NCBI GenBank assembly: GCA_029557915.1
Contig: JAKQHS010000084.1
Coordinates: 7,501 to 42,561 of the forward strand
Source: Bacteroidota bacterium
GTDB lineage: Bacteria > Bacteroidota > Bacteroidia > Chitinophagales > Saprospiraceae
Length of the DNA stretch: 35,061 bases
Direction: 5' to 3'
Shown: piece after piece, positions 1 through 8,101 of the stretch
Numbering within the stretch: position 1 is the stretch's first letter
Layout of the letters: each line of letters opens with the position of its first letter
Notes under the pieces: generated by a model
Databases searched by the model: none
Seen by the model: the letters and a program-made list of their open reading frames with translations, nothing else
Told to the model about the DNA's origin: nothing
Position numbers and translations under genes: made by a program

Positions 1-4
1 GGGA

Positions 5-703
5 TCAATTGGCATCGATCAGCCTTCCCGAACCCGTCACCAGATAGTCCACATAGGGATAACCGGTAAAATAGATATCCCCGCTCCCGCGGAGCCTTAC
101 ATACAGGTTGTGGGTGGCATAAATTTCGGCATCCCCGCTTCCATAACTGGTGATCCGGGTGTTCCGGCTATTTAGTGGAAAAGCGTACAAGTCCCCGGAA
201 CCGTCGATCTCCGCTTCAAGCAGGTCCGCATAACCCCTAAGCCGGACCTGGCCCGACCCTTCAATCCAGGTATACACCTCATCCACATCCAGATTGAGGT
301 CGAAATCGCCGCTTGCGCGGGAATGCAGTTCAATATCCCCGTTGATCCGGAACCGGTTGTCGCCATAAACATCTCCGGACGCCGTAATTTCAATTTTGGT
401 CAGATCAGGTACCGTAATATATATTTTGGAGCGCCCGGAAGACCAGGAGTGCCCCCGCTGGCTAATGATCAATTTGCCCCCGGAAACCCTGAAATCCAGG
501 TCATAAAAGATGTCTTCATACCCTTCAAATTCTACCAACAATCCGGGACCTTGCCTGAGGACAATATCCGTAGACGCATCCTGGCGCAATTGGCTGAATG
601 GGCCTGTATTCACGGGAATGATTACATATTCGCCGAGGTCTCTTTCACAGGCGCCGAGCGCCAGGATCGAAGAGAGGAGCAGCAAATTCAACTTGTTTTT
701 CAT
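5..703 (-). CDS. GIN-domain (DUF2807-type) lipoprotein
   Basis: This is a predicted secreted lipoprotein of 232 residues. The N-terminus is a signal peptide ending in a lipobox (LGAC, Cys19), so it should be anchored in the envelope. After the leader comes a series of short beta-strand repeats each containing a Ser-Gly-Asp or Gly-Ser-Gly turn (SGDV, SGDF, GSGQ, GSGDL, GSGDA, GSGDI, GSGR). This pattern is typical of the right-handed beta-helix of the 'auto-transporter adhesin head, GIN domain' family. The molecular role of that family is not well defined; it is common in Bacteroidota. The ATG at 703-701 is followed directly by the signal peptide, which supports the start. The stop lies 4 bp from the window edge, so the protein is complete. 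The gene stands alone, with repeat DNA upstream. Confidence 0.85.
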   Translation of the reverse strand: MKNKLNLLLLSSILALGACERDLGEYVIIPVNTGPFSQLRQDASTDIVLRQGPGLLVEFEGYEDIFYDLDFRVSGGKLIISQRGHSWSSGRSKIYITVPDLTKIEITASGDVYGDNRFRINGDIELHSRASGDFDLNLDVDEVYTWIEGSGQVRLRGYADLLEAEIDGSGDLYAFPLNSRNTRITSYGSGDAEIYATHNLYVRLRGSGDIYFTGYPYVDYLVTGSGRLIDAN

Positions 704-775
704 AACATCCGGTTTTAATGGTCTGATATGATAAAGACAATGGAAAAAACAGGAATGTTAGTTAGGGAAGTATTA

Positions 776-1045
776 AAACTGGAAGCTCGAAGCTGGAAGC
801 TGGAAGCTGGGGGCTGGAAGCTGGGGGCTGGGGGCTGGAAGCTGGAAGCTCGAAACTGGAAGCTGGGGGCTCGAAGCTAGGTGTGGGACTTCTAAACCTC
901 CGGAACTACCAGGCCAAAACGCCCTAACTTCTAGCTTCTAACTTGGAAGCTGGAAGCTAGAGGAGGGACTTCTAAACCTCCGGAACTGCCAGGCCAAAAC
1001 GCCCTAACTTCTAACTTCTAGCTTCTAGCTTCTAACTTCCAACTT
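776..1045. repeat. Period-7 repeat arrays with two copies of a shared core
   Basis: From about 776 to 880 the sequence is a chain of 7-bp words of the form AGCTGGA, AGCTCGA, GGCTGGG. Two copies of a core of about 45 bp follow, starting GGGACTTCTAAACCTCC, at 885 and 965 (exactly 80 bp apart). Each core is followed by heptamers of the opposite sense (CTTCTAG, CTTCTAA), and GGAAGCT words sit between the two cores. Arms and counter-arms are mutually complementary, so each core could be the loop of a long imperfect hairpin. The right-hand array runs into the aminopeptidase gene and supplies its last codons and TAG stop. A third copy of the core lies near 16254. Confidence 0.9.
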
Positions 1046-2141
1046 CCAAAAAAACCCCATTTTCATAAATCAGCCTTCCATCCGCCCAGATCTGCCCTCC
1101 CCTGCGCATGTCAGCGATCATATCCTGGTGGACCGCCGATTCATTTTTGCCTCCGCATTGCAGGTAGGATTGCCCGATGGCCATATGCACGGTGCCCGCC
1201 ATCTTTTCATCGAAAAGGATATTGCAGGTCGGCCTTTGAATATGCGTATTGGTGCCAATGGCTATTTCGCCAAAACTCCGTGCTCCGGGAATTTCAAGGA
1301 TTTCCTGAAGTTTTTCGTTTCCTTCTTCGGCGCCGGCCTCCACGATCTTCCCCTTCTCCACCCTGAGGCTTACTCCGCGAATCGTATGATGTTCATAGGT
1401 AAACGGATAATCAAAATAGATCCGGCCCTCGACCGAATCCTCCACCGGGCTGGTATAGACCTCGCCGCTGGGCATATTGTTTTTGCCATCCGAATTGATC
1501 CAGGTACGTCCGTCAACGGAGCAGGTCATCTCCGTCTTTTCATTCCTGAAGGTAATCTGCTTCACCCCATTCAGGAAATCGACATAAGCCTGTTGTTCCC
1601 GGCCGAGCTGTTTCCAACTTTCTTCCGGACGGGTTTCGTCCAAAAAACAGGCAGCGGCAATAAAATCGCCGAATTCCTCCGTAGTCATCGAAGCTTCCTT
1701 CGCTCCGGCCGGGGTAGGATACTGGCAAAGCGTGCGCCGCAGGGACTGGTTGCCGGTTCGTATGGCATAGGTCTTTTGCAAAGGGCCCGTCACCTCCCTG
1801 CGGAGGGCCTGAAGGCCTTTGTCCATGGGAGGAAAGCCCCGGTCATCAAACGGAGCCCGGATGAACAAAAAAGCGTGGAATTGTTCGACCGCTTCGGCGT
1901 AAGCAGGATTGATATACCTGATGAATTCTTCGTGCGCCAGCTGGTTTTGAAGTTCTTCCTGTCCTTCGAAACTCATGTGAATCACCGGGACGGCCAGGCG
2001 CCTGAGCGCCCCCTCATAAAGCTGCCGGACCAGGGGAAGGGCCAGCGTAGTGGTCTGGATATACAGTTTGTCGCCGCGGCCGAGGCGAAGGGAATAATCC
2101 AGCAGCAGGCGGCTGTAAGCCTCCAATTGTTTTTGATGCAT
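1032..2141 (-). CDS. M29 family aminopeptidase (AmpS/AmpT type)
   Basis: This is a cytoplasmic metallo-aminopeptidase of peptidase family M29, 369 residues, the usual length. Visible family motifs are NMPSGEVYTSP (residues 222-232, with metal ligand Glu227), GEIAIGTN (Glu292), and a C-terminal block with Glu312, His319, Tyr326 and the His338-x-Asp340 pair. These match the order of the dinuclear metal ligands and catalytic residues known in aminopeptidase T and AmpS. No signal peptide is present. The start lies 2 bp after the hflX stop, so the two genes are probably co-transcribed. The last four residues (EVGS) and the TAG stop are read from the adjacent period-7 repeat, so the C-terminus may have been altered by repeat growth. 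The substrate range cannot be told from sequence. Confidence 0.93.
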   Translation of the reverse strand: MHQKQLEAYSRLLLDYSLRLGRGDKLYIQTTTLALPLVRQLYEGALRRLAVPVIHMSFEGQEELQNQLAHEEFIRYINPAYAEAVEQFHAFLFIRAPFDDRGFPPMDKGLQALRREVTGPLQKTYAIRTGNQSLRRTLCQYPTPAGAKEASMTTEEFGDFIAAACFLDETRPEESWKQLGREQQAYVDFLNGVKQITFRNEKTEMTCSVDGRTWINSDGKNNMPSGEVYTSPVEDSVEGRIYFDYPFTYEHHTIRGVSLRVEKGKIVEAGAEEGNEKLQEILEIPGARSFGEIAIGTNTHIQRPTCNILFDEKMAGTVHMAIGQSYLQCGGKNESAVHQDMIADMRRGGQIWADGRLIYENGVFLEVGS

Positions 2142-2143
2142 CC

Positions 2144-3364
2144 CTACCAGCTTTTCACCATGTATGGATAGCGGACTACATATTGTTCTTTTACCATCCG
2201 GGTCAGGATCCTGCGGAATTCCTCCATATTTTCCTTTTTGGCTGCTGAAATCACCACCATGGGAACGGGATAACGGCTTTTCAACATTTGTACCAGTTGG
2301 TCTTCCAGTTCCTTTTTTTCTTCCGGACTGAGCAGCCGGTCGAAATATTTTTCCCGGTAGGCATCCATTTTATTGAATACCATGAGGATGGATTTTGAGG
2401 AAACGCCGAGTTCTTCCAGGGTCTTGTTGACCGTGCCGATCTGGTCTTCATATTGGGGATGGGAGAGATCGACCACGTGCAGGATCAGATCGCTTTCCCG
2501 GACTTCGTCCAGGGTGGATTTGAAACTTTCGACCAGGTGGTGGGGCAGTTTCCGGATAAAACCGACCGTGTCCGAAAGCAGGAAGGGCATATCCTCGAAA
2601 TAAACCTTGCGCACGGTGGTATCCAGGGTGGCAAATAATTTGTTTTCGGCCAGGAGGTCCGATTTACTCAACAGGTTCATCAGGGTGGATTTGCCCACAT
2701 TGGTATAGCCAACCAGGGCTACCCGGATCAATTCCCCCCGGCTGCGGCGCTGGGTAAAAGCCTGCTGGTCTATTTTTTCCAGCTTTTCCTTCAGGATTGA
2801 AATTTTATTTTTTACCAGCCGGCGGTCGGTTTCCACTTCCTGTTCACCGGGCCCCCTCATGCCGATCCCTCCCCTTTGCCTTTCCAGGTGGGTCCAGAGT
2901 CCGCGCAGCCTGGGCAGCAGGTATTGCATCTGGGCCAGTTCCACTTGGGTTTTGGCCTGGGCCGTCTGGGCCCTTTTGGCAAATATGTCAAGGATCAGGG
3001 ATGAACGATCCACGATTTTTACCTTCAGGGCCTCTTCTATGGTATTGGTTTGTTTGCCGCTGAGATCGTCATCGAAAATCACCAGGTCAATGGCATTGGA
3101 CTCTACATACTGGCTGATTTCTTCCAGTTTTCCCTTGCCGACAAAGGTCCTTGAATCCGGATGGGGCAGGCGCTGAAAAAAGCGTTTGACCACAACGGCT
3201 CCGGCAGTGGATGCCAGGAATTCCAACTCATCCAGAAATTCGGTGACCTGGCTTTCGGACTGCTGACCGGTGGCCACACCTACCAGGATCGCCTTTTCCT
3301 GGTATCCCTGCCGGTATGCAGCGGCCTTATTATTGAGATTAAACTGGTCTTTCATGGTTTTCAA
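2144..3364 (-). CDS. hflX: GTPase HflX
   Basis: This is HflX, a ribosome-associated GTPase that binds the 50S subunit and splits stalled 70S ribosomes during stress. The 406 residues comprise the N-terminal HflX domain (about 25-205, including the glycine-rich GGIGMRGPGE stretch at 165-174) and a G domain. G1 is GYTNVGKS (219-226), G3 is DTVG (265-268), G4 is NKMD (331-334) and a G5-like SA follows. The first ATG gives MKTMKDQF; a second in-frame Met lies three codons on and either could be used. The gene sits 29 bp after the DUF4292 lipoprotein gene and 2 bp before the M29 aminopeptidase gene, in what looks like one minus-strand operon. Confidence 0.97.
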   Translation of the reverse strand: MKTMKDQFNLNNKAAAYRQGYQEKAILVGVATGQQSESQVTEFLDELEFLASTAGAVVVKRFFQRLPHPDSRTFVGKGKLEEISQYVESNAIDLVIFDDDLSGKQTNTIEEALKVKIVDRSSLILDIFAKRAQTAQAKTQVELAQMQYLLPRLRGLWTHLERQRGGIGMRGPGEQEVETDRRLVKNKISILKEKLEKIDQQAFTQRRSRGELIRVALVGYTNVGKSTLMNLLSKSDLLAENKLFATLDTTVRKVYFEDMPFLLSDTVGFIRKLPHHLVESFKSTLDEVRESDLILHVVDLSHPQYEDQIGTVNKTLEELGVSSKSILMVFNKMDAYREKYFDRLLSPEEKKELEDQLVQMLKSRYPVPMVVISAAKKENMEEFRRILTRMVKEQYVVRYPYMVKSW

Positions 3365-3393
3365 TATTCGTGGGTGGTCCTTGCGGAGGCCTT

Positions 3394-4143
3394 CTAATCC
3401 ACCGGGGTAAAACCGGAAGGGATATGGAAGGGGGTTTGAAGATACTGAGCCGCCTGCACCTGGTTGAATTTCAGCCTGGTTTCATGCAGGTCCTCATTCT
3501 GGCGGATATACAGCGTTTGTTCATAAGGAAACCAGAAATTTTCCGTGGCTTTGTAATCGCCGTAACGGAATTTCAGGTCCGTGCCCTCATGGCTCAGGGA
3601 AATACTTTGAATCAGGTGAGAAAGCGGTGAAATTTCATAACGCCGTTGCAACTGGCCCGGTTGGCTGAGCCACCAGGCCTGGTCCTTATTTTCCAGTGCA
3701 TATTCACAGGTCGGATCGATGGCAGGGAAAATAAACGATTGAAGATCCCCCAATCGGGCCGGCACCCTGTATTTTTTATTTAGTTCGGCAGTACTGCCCT
3801 TCCAATAGGTATTTTCCAGGCTGTTGATCCAGAAAGCGGAATCGGCCAGGATGATGCCCCTGGCCACTTCAAATCCCAGCTTGGATACGCTGATCCATAT
3901 TAAAGAATCCTTGCAGGACCGGATGGAAGCCGTCCCGCTGGTTAAAAATCCGCCGCCATTCAGCGAAACCTGCGCCCTGGCCTGCACCCACCGGGATTGG
4001 ATTCCTTTGGTATTGACCGCGCTGATCACGCTTTGAACGGAGCGCACGTCCGGCTTGTCCCCGGAACTCATCAAAGGCTTGCGGCTGCAGGATGCTGAAC
4101 CGAAGATCAGTAAGAGAAGATATAAACCGGGTTTGATTTTCAT
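3394..4143 (-). CDS. DUF4292 family lipoprotein
   Basis: This 249-residue protein starts with a signal peptide and lipobox (GSASC, Cys19), which predicts an envelope lipoprotein. The middle contains the block around KDSLIWISVSKLGFEVARG and DSAFWINSLENTYWKG, which I recognise as DUF4292, a Bacteroidota family of unknown function. The fold may resemble LolA/LolB-like lipoprotein-binding proteins, but that is inference. It follows the TPR gene with a 4-bp ATGA overlap (4140-4143), so the two are translationally coupled. Such TPR plus DUF4292 pairs recur in the phylum and suggest a shared envelope task. hflX follows after 29 bp. Confidence 0.85.
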   Translation of the reverse strand: MKIKPGLYLLLLIFGSASCSRKPLMSSGDKPDVRSVQSVISAVNTKGIQSRWVQARAQVSLNGGGFLTSGTASIRSCKDSLIWISVSKLGFEVARGIILADSAFWINSLENTYWKGSTAELNKKYRVPARLGDLQSFIFPAIDPTCEYALENKDQAWWLSQPGQLQRRYEISPLSHLIQSISLSHEGTDLKFRYGDYKATENFWFPYEQTLYIRQNEDLHETRLKFNQVQAAQYLQTPFHIPSGFTPVD

Positions 4144-5843
4144 TCTGCGGAACGATCGGCGATTTTCTTTTTCAAACGGATATTGTCTGGACTGAGTTCC
4201 AGCGCCTTCTGCCAGGTCTGGACCGCCTGCTCAAATTCTTTCAACTGATAAAGCAAGTCCCCGTATTGTTCAAGGATGACGACATGGCCGGATCCTCCGT
4301 GATTAAGGGAGGCTTCAAACCATTTCCGGGCATCGGCCGTTTTTTTCTGTTTTACCAAAATATAGGCCTGGGTATATTCCAGTTCATACTGGTCGGGGGA
4401 TTGCCGGATTGCCTGCTGGATCAATTCCTGGGCTTTATCCAGGCTTTCGGGTACTGAGGCCAGGGCGTAAGCCTGCATTTGTTTTGCCGCCAGGGAGGAT
4501 GGGTTCAGCTGAAGCGCGCTTGCAAACGAAGCTTCTGCTTCGTTTTGCCGGCCTGATTTCAGCTCCGCCACACCCTTGAGGCACCAGATTTTTTCCAGCA
4601 GGAGTTTGTCTTCCCCGGCCATCAGCATGGCCTGGTTGAGCAGATTCAGGCATTCCGGGTATTGCTCGTTCTGGTAAAAAGCGTGGGCGTACTGGAAGGC
4701 CAGGCCGGGATGATTTGGAAACAAGTCGAAGGCTTTTTCGCACATTTCGAGATGGCTGGCCGGGGGATCAAATCGTGCGGAAAGACTGAGGAATTGTTCC
4801 CAGACGGGCGCCACCCGGTCTTCCAGGGCCAGGGCGGACCGGTAATGTTCATAAGCTGCACGATACCTCCCTTTTTCCAAAAGGATATCGGCGTAAAAGG
4901 CAAAAGGTTTCGCCTCGCCGGGATGACTGGCCACCAGGGTCGCTGCGTGTTTTTCGAGGACCTCAAGCAGCGCCTGGTCCTTCTGGCTGATTGCTTTCTG
5001 GAGATAAGGGATCATCTCCAGCACTTTAGCATCAATGGAAATGGACGGATTGGACATCAGGCCGCTTATGGCTTCGAGGTATTTCGAATCCTGGCCGGCT
5101 GTTTTATAGGTCGAGGCGAGGGCCAGGTTGGCGGCTTCATCCTGGGGTGCGAGGACCAGGATCATTTTATAGATCTCTAGCGCTTTGGAATCCCTTTTGG
5201 TTCTTTTATAAAAACCTGCCAGGGCGTGCAGGTATTTGAGGTCCTTCGGAAAGGCTTCGTTCAGTTTTACCAGTTCCGCTTCGGCTTCTTTCCCTTTTCC
5301 CTGCCTTTCGAGGATCTGGGTTTTCCGGAAAGAGCCGATCTCATTGATCCCCTTTTCCCGCTCCATCAGGTCAAGGACCCTGAGGGCCTCCGCGTCTTGT
5401 CCCAGGTTCATCAACAGGGAAGACCATTTGTCGTAGTATAATTCTTTTGAAGGGGCGAGAGACTGCAATTTTTTATAGACCGAAGCTTCCGCCGATTCAT
5501 CCTGAAGGGTGTGGTAAACATCGGCCTGAAGCTGGAGATAAAAGATCTGGTCCGGGGCCCCTTTGACGGCGTTCTTTATGGCCTCAAGGGCTTCGTTTGG
5601 TTTTTTGGTATTCAGATAAGCGGCCGCCAGTTCGTAATGAACCACATGGTTGTCCGGTTGTTTTTTCAATATTTCGAGGTATTGGCCAATGGCCAGGTCA
5701 TACCGGCCAATCATTTTATTGCGCAGGGCTTCAATAAAAATGGATTCGGTCTGAACGGCCTCTTCAGTGGTTTGGGTGATCTGGGCACGGCTGAAGGTGC
5801 TGAGCGCAAGGAACCCTGCTATGAATAACAGACTGGTTTTCAT
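4140..5843 (-). CDS. Secreted tetratricopeptide-repeat protein
   Basis: This 567-residue protein has an N-terminal signal peptide (hydrophobic LLFIAGFLALSTFSRA, probable cleavage before QITQ) followed almost entirely by TPR-like helix pairs. Recurring features are A-Y-x-N, A-L-x-Y/L-x-P and the closing repeats near residues 495-560 (WQKALELSPDN). No catalytic domain is visible, so it is probably a periplasmic or outer-membrane-associated scaffold. It is the first gene of the run toward 1032 and overlaps the DUF4292 lipoprotein by 4 bp. A TACCTTTG element lies 11 nt upstream of the ATG. The partner proteins cannot be named from sequence. Confidence 0.85.
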   Translation of the reverse strand: MKTSLLFIAGFLALSTFSRAQITQTTEEAVQTESIFIEALRNKMIGRYDLAIGQYLEILKKQPDNHVVHYELAAAYLNTKKPNEALEAIKNAVKGAPDQIFYLQLQADVYHTLQDESAEASVYKKLQSLAPSKELYYDKWSSLLMNLGQDAEALRVLDLMEREKGINEIGSFRKTQILERQGKGKEAEAELVKLNEAFPKDLKYLHALAGFYKRTKRDSKALEIYKMILVLAPQDEAANLALASTYKTAGQDSKYLEAISGLMSNPSISIDAKVLEMIPYLQKAISQKDQALLEVLEKHAATLVASHPGEAKPFAFYADILLEKGRYRAAYEHYRSALALEDRVAPVWEQFLSLSARFDPPASHLEMCEKAFDLFPNHPGLAFQYAHAFYQNEQYPECLNLLNQAMLMAGEDKLLLEKIWCLKGVAELKSGRQNEAEASFASALQLNPSSLAAKQMQAYALASVPESLDKAQELIQQAIRQSPDQYELEYTQAYILVKQKKTADARKWFEASLNHGGSGHVVILEQYGDLLYQLKEFEQAVQTWQKALELSPDNIRLKKKIADRSAE

Positions 5844-5854
5844 ACAATCCCGGG

Positions 5855-5862
5855 CAAAGGTA
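5855..5862 (-). promoter_or_regulatory. Possible -7 element before the TPR operon
   Basis: On the minus strand the sequence is TACCTTTG, a perfect match to the Bacteroidota -7 consensus TAnnTTTG, 11 nt before the ATG. No TTTG is seen about 19 nt further upstream, so only half of the promoter is supported. If used, the 5' leader would be only a few nucleotides. Confidence 0.4.
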
Positions 5863-5927
5863 AGGAGCCTGGCAATGGCCGAAGGAGGTATTTATTTAAG
5901 GGATTCATAAAAATCAGCTTCGAGCCA

Positions 5928-6031
5928 TCAGCCCTAATTGCTGAAAGCTGACTACTGATTACTGCTACTGACTACTGATTACTGACTACTGACTACTGAC
6001 TATTGACTATTGACTATTGACTATTGATTAC
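5928..6031. repeat. Period-7 repeat array (CTGACTA type) at the pyk 3' end
   Basis: About twelve 7-bp words follow each other: CTGACTA, CTGATTA, then TTGACTA and TTGATTA, with one shortened unit near 5961. The array ends inside the pyruvate kinase gene and contains its TAA stop. On the far side is a small inverted repeat (TCAGC / GCTGA, about 5928-5943) around the word CCTAATT. The heptamer word differs from that at 776-1045, but the period and the position at a stop codon are the same. Confidence 0.9.
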
Positions 6032-7467
6032 TCCACCACCGAGATCTTCATCATATTCGTCCGCCCTTCTTTCTGCACGGGCACCGTACCGGTATTGACC
6101 ACGATATCCCCCCTGGAGAGGAGGTTTTTGTTTTTAAGGGTTTGCAGGACTTTATTCATCAGTTCATCGGTACTGATATGGTCGTAATGGTATTCAAAAC
6201 ACTGGACGCCCCAGACGAGGTTGAGGGTGGACAGCATATGGGCTACCGAAGAGAAAATAAATATTTCGGCTTTGGGCCGGAAACTGGATATTTTAAAAGC
6301 GGTAAAACCGGAGGTGGTCATGCCGATGATGGCTTTGGCATCGAGATCGACTGAGGTTTTCACGGCGTTGTAGCAAAGCACATCAGCCAGGAAGGTTTCC
6401 GAGTCTTTAGACAGTTTGGGCAGACGGTTTTGGTTGGGCTGGTAATGCCTTTCCGTTTCCGCTATGATTCTCGACATGGCTTCCACTACGCGGATGGGAT
6501 GTTTGCCGACGGAGGTCTCCGCGCTCAGCATGACGGCGTCTGCTCCATCCAAAACGGCATTGGCCACATCGGTCACTTCCGCACGGGTAGGGCTTGGATT
6601 CTGGATCATGCTTTCCATCATCTGGGTGGCGACGATCACCGGACGGCTGTGTTCAATGCAGCGCCTGACGATTTCCTTCTGGATACCCGGGAGCTTTTCA
6701 ATGGGCACTTCCACTCCGAGGTCCCCGCGGGCGACCATTACGGCGTCGGTGGCACTGATCACCTCATTAATATTTTTAAGGGCTTCCGGTTTTTCAATTT
6801 TAGCTACGATCCGCGCCTGGTGCCCGGCTTTTTGAAGGCGTTCCCGCAAATCGTGGATATCGTCCGCTTTACGCACGAAAGAAAGGGCGATCCAGTGTAC
6901 GGGTTGCCCAATGAGGAAATCCAGGTCCTTGAGGTCTTTGTCGGTCAGGGAAGGAAGGGAGATCAGGGTATCCGGCAGGTTCACTCCTTTATTGGATGAA
7001 AGGATGCCGCCGAACAAAACCTTAAGGCGTACGGAATTTTTGCGGTCGGTGTCCACCACTTCGAAGATCAGTTTCCCGTCATCCACCAGTACTTTATCAC
7101 CCGCGGCCACTTCTTTCGGAAAAAGTTCATAAGACATGTAGATGCCATCCGCCGTCCCTTCGCAGGGGGTATTGGTAAATATGACTTCGTCGCCGGTCTG
7201 GAGGTCGATGGCTTGGTCCTTGATTTTGCCGATACGGAGTTTGGGACCCTGGAGGTCGGCGAGGATTCCAACATGGAAATGATATTCTTCGTTGATGCGG
7301 GTCAGGTGCCGGATGACTTCCAAATGGGCTTCCTGATCGGAATGCGACATGTTGAGCCGGAATACCTTAACCCCCGCTTTGGCCATGGCCAGCAGCATCT
7401 CAAAGGAGGAAATGGCGGGGCCTACGGTGGCTATGATCTTGGTATTGAGGAGCGTAAAATCGCTCAT
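6028..7467 (-). CDS. pyk: Pyruvate kinase
   Basis: Pyruvate kinase transfers phosphate from phosphoenolpyruvate to ADP, the last step of glycolysis, in the cytoplasm. The 479 residues show the start TKIIATVGP (9-17), FRLNMSHSD (36-44), ADLQGPKLRIG (70-80), the active-site segment VAKIEKPEAL with Lys223 and Glu225, ARGDLGVEVP (246-255, Asp249), the TQMMESM block (281-287) and GADAVMLSAETSVGKHP (308-324). A C-terminal regulatory-type domain follows (about 355-479). Length and motifs are normal. The gene is divergent from acpP with about 210 bp between them. Its last codon and stop lie inside the period-7 array. Confidence 0.98.
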   Translation of the reverse strand: MSDFTLLNTKIIATVGPAISSFEMLLAMAKAGVKVFRLNMSHSDQEAHLEVIRHLTRINEEYHFHVGILADLQGPKLRIGKIKDQAIDLQTGDEVIFTNTPCEGTADGIYMSYELFPKEVAAGDKVLVDDGKLIFEVVDTDRKNSVRLKVLFGGILSSNKGVNLPDTLISLPSLTDKDLKDLDFLIGQPVHWIALSFVRKADDIHDLRERLQKAGHQARIVAKIEKPEALKNINEVISATDAVMVARGDLGVEVPIEKLPGIQKEIVRRCIEHSRPVIVATQMMESMIQNPSPTRAEVTDVANAVLDGADAVMLSAETSVGKHPIRVVEAMSRIIAETERHYQPNQNRLPKLSKDSETFLADVLCYNAVKTSVDLDAKAIIGMTTSGFTAFKISSFRPKAEIFIFSSVAHMLSTLNLVWGVQCFEYHYDHISTDELMNKVLQTLKNKNLLSRGDIVVNTGTVPVQKEGRTNMMKISVVE

Positions 7468-7647
7468 ACTTTAATTTTTTTTGCGCATAGATACAGCAAA
7501 ATATCTGGAAAAGGGGGTAAAAGATATTTCTATTTTGTGAAACTTTTGAAGTCAAAATGATATTATCACCTACAAAACGGGAAGGTTCGGTTCTGCAAAC
7601 GGCCGGGTCCGGTTTTAAAAAAAATTTTATCATCAAAAACTAAATTT

Positions 7648-7655
7648 TATTTTTG
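7648..7655 (+). promoter_or_regulatory. Possible -7 element for acpP
   Basis: TATTTTTG matches TAnnTTTG and lies 25 nt before the acpP ATG in an AT-rich stretch. The expected upstream TTTG is present only as TTTT near 7625-7628, so support is partial. Confidence 0.45.
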
Positions 7656-7680
7656 CAGAAATTTTTAAACCTTCTAACAA

Positions 7681-7920
7681 ATGGCAAGCATTGAAGAAAA
7701 AGTAAAAAAAATCATCGTTGATAAGCTTGGGGTTGATGAAGCGGAAGTGACCGCCGAAGCCAGTTTTACCAATGATCTGGGTGCTGATTCGCTCGATACC
7801 GTGGAACTGATCATGGAATTCGAGAAAGAATTTGACATTTCGATCCCCGATGAGCAGGCTGAAAAAATTCAAACGGTGGGACAGGCCATCAGTTACCTGG
7901 AGTCCCAGATCAATAAATAA
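7681..7920 (+). CDS. acpP: Acyl carrier protein
   Basis: This is the acyl carrier protein of type II fatty acid synthesis, carrying growing chains as thioesters on 4'-phosphopantetheine. It has 79 residues, is strongly acidic, and shows the prosthetic-group motif [10 protein letters not shown] with Ser37 as the attachment site. The helix I and helix III sequences are typical. It starts the acpP-fabF-rnc cluster, but a clear terminator follows it and fabF has its own promoter. This suggests that acpP is transcribed mostly as a separate, abundant message. Confidence 0.99.
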   Translation: MASIEEKVKKIIVDKLGVDEAEVTAEASFTNDLGADSLDTVELIMEFEKEFDISIPDEQAEKIQTVGQAISYLESQINK

Positions 7921-7941
7921 ACATTTACAGTTTTTAATATA

Positions 7942-7972
7942 AAGTCCGCATATCCCCATGCGGACTTTTTTT
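7942..7972 (+). terminator. Rho-independent terminator after acpP
   Basis: A perfect 10-bp stem (AAGTCCGCAT at 7942-7951 with ATGCGGACTT at 7958-7967) encloses a 6-nt loop and is followed by a run of T. It begins 21 nt after the acpP stop. Confidence 0.93.
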
Positions 7973-8037
7973 ATTTGTATTTCCCATCAGATCATCACGG
8001 ATTTTGCGATCCATCCGTTATGAACCCCGCGGAAGCC

Positions 8038-8067
8038 TTTGGGTCGCGGGAAACTTTTGTAAATTTG
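8038..8067 (+). promoter_or_regulatory. Bacteroidota-type promoter for fabF
   Basis: TTTG at 8038-8041, an 18-nt spacer, then TAAATTTG at 8060-8067. Both match the -33 TTTG and -7 TAnnTTTG elements of the Bacteroidota primary sigma factor. It lies 34 nt before the fabF ATG and after the acpP terminator. Confidence 0.75.
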
Positions 8068-8101
8068 CAATCCTGAACGAACCACCAACAGCAATATCAA
8101 T

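Noticed and set aside
776-1045. A possible CRISPR array because of repeated words.
   Set aside because: The words are 7 bp with no spacers of constant length, and no cas genes are present. It is a tandem array with inverted arms.
1128-2171. A 347-codon open frame antisense to the M29 aminopeptidase.
   Set aside because: It is the mirror of a well-supported gene with clear motifs; GC-rich codons leave the opposite strand open. No family match or start signal.
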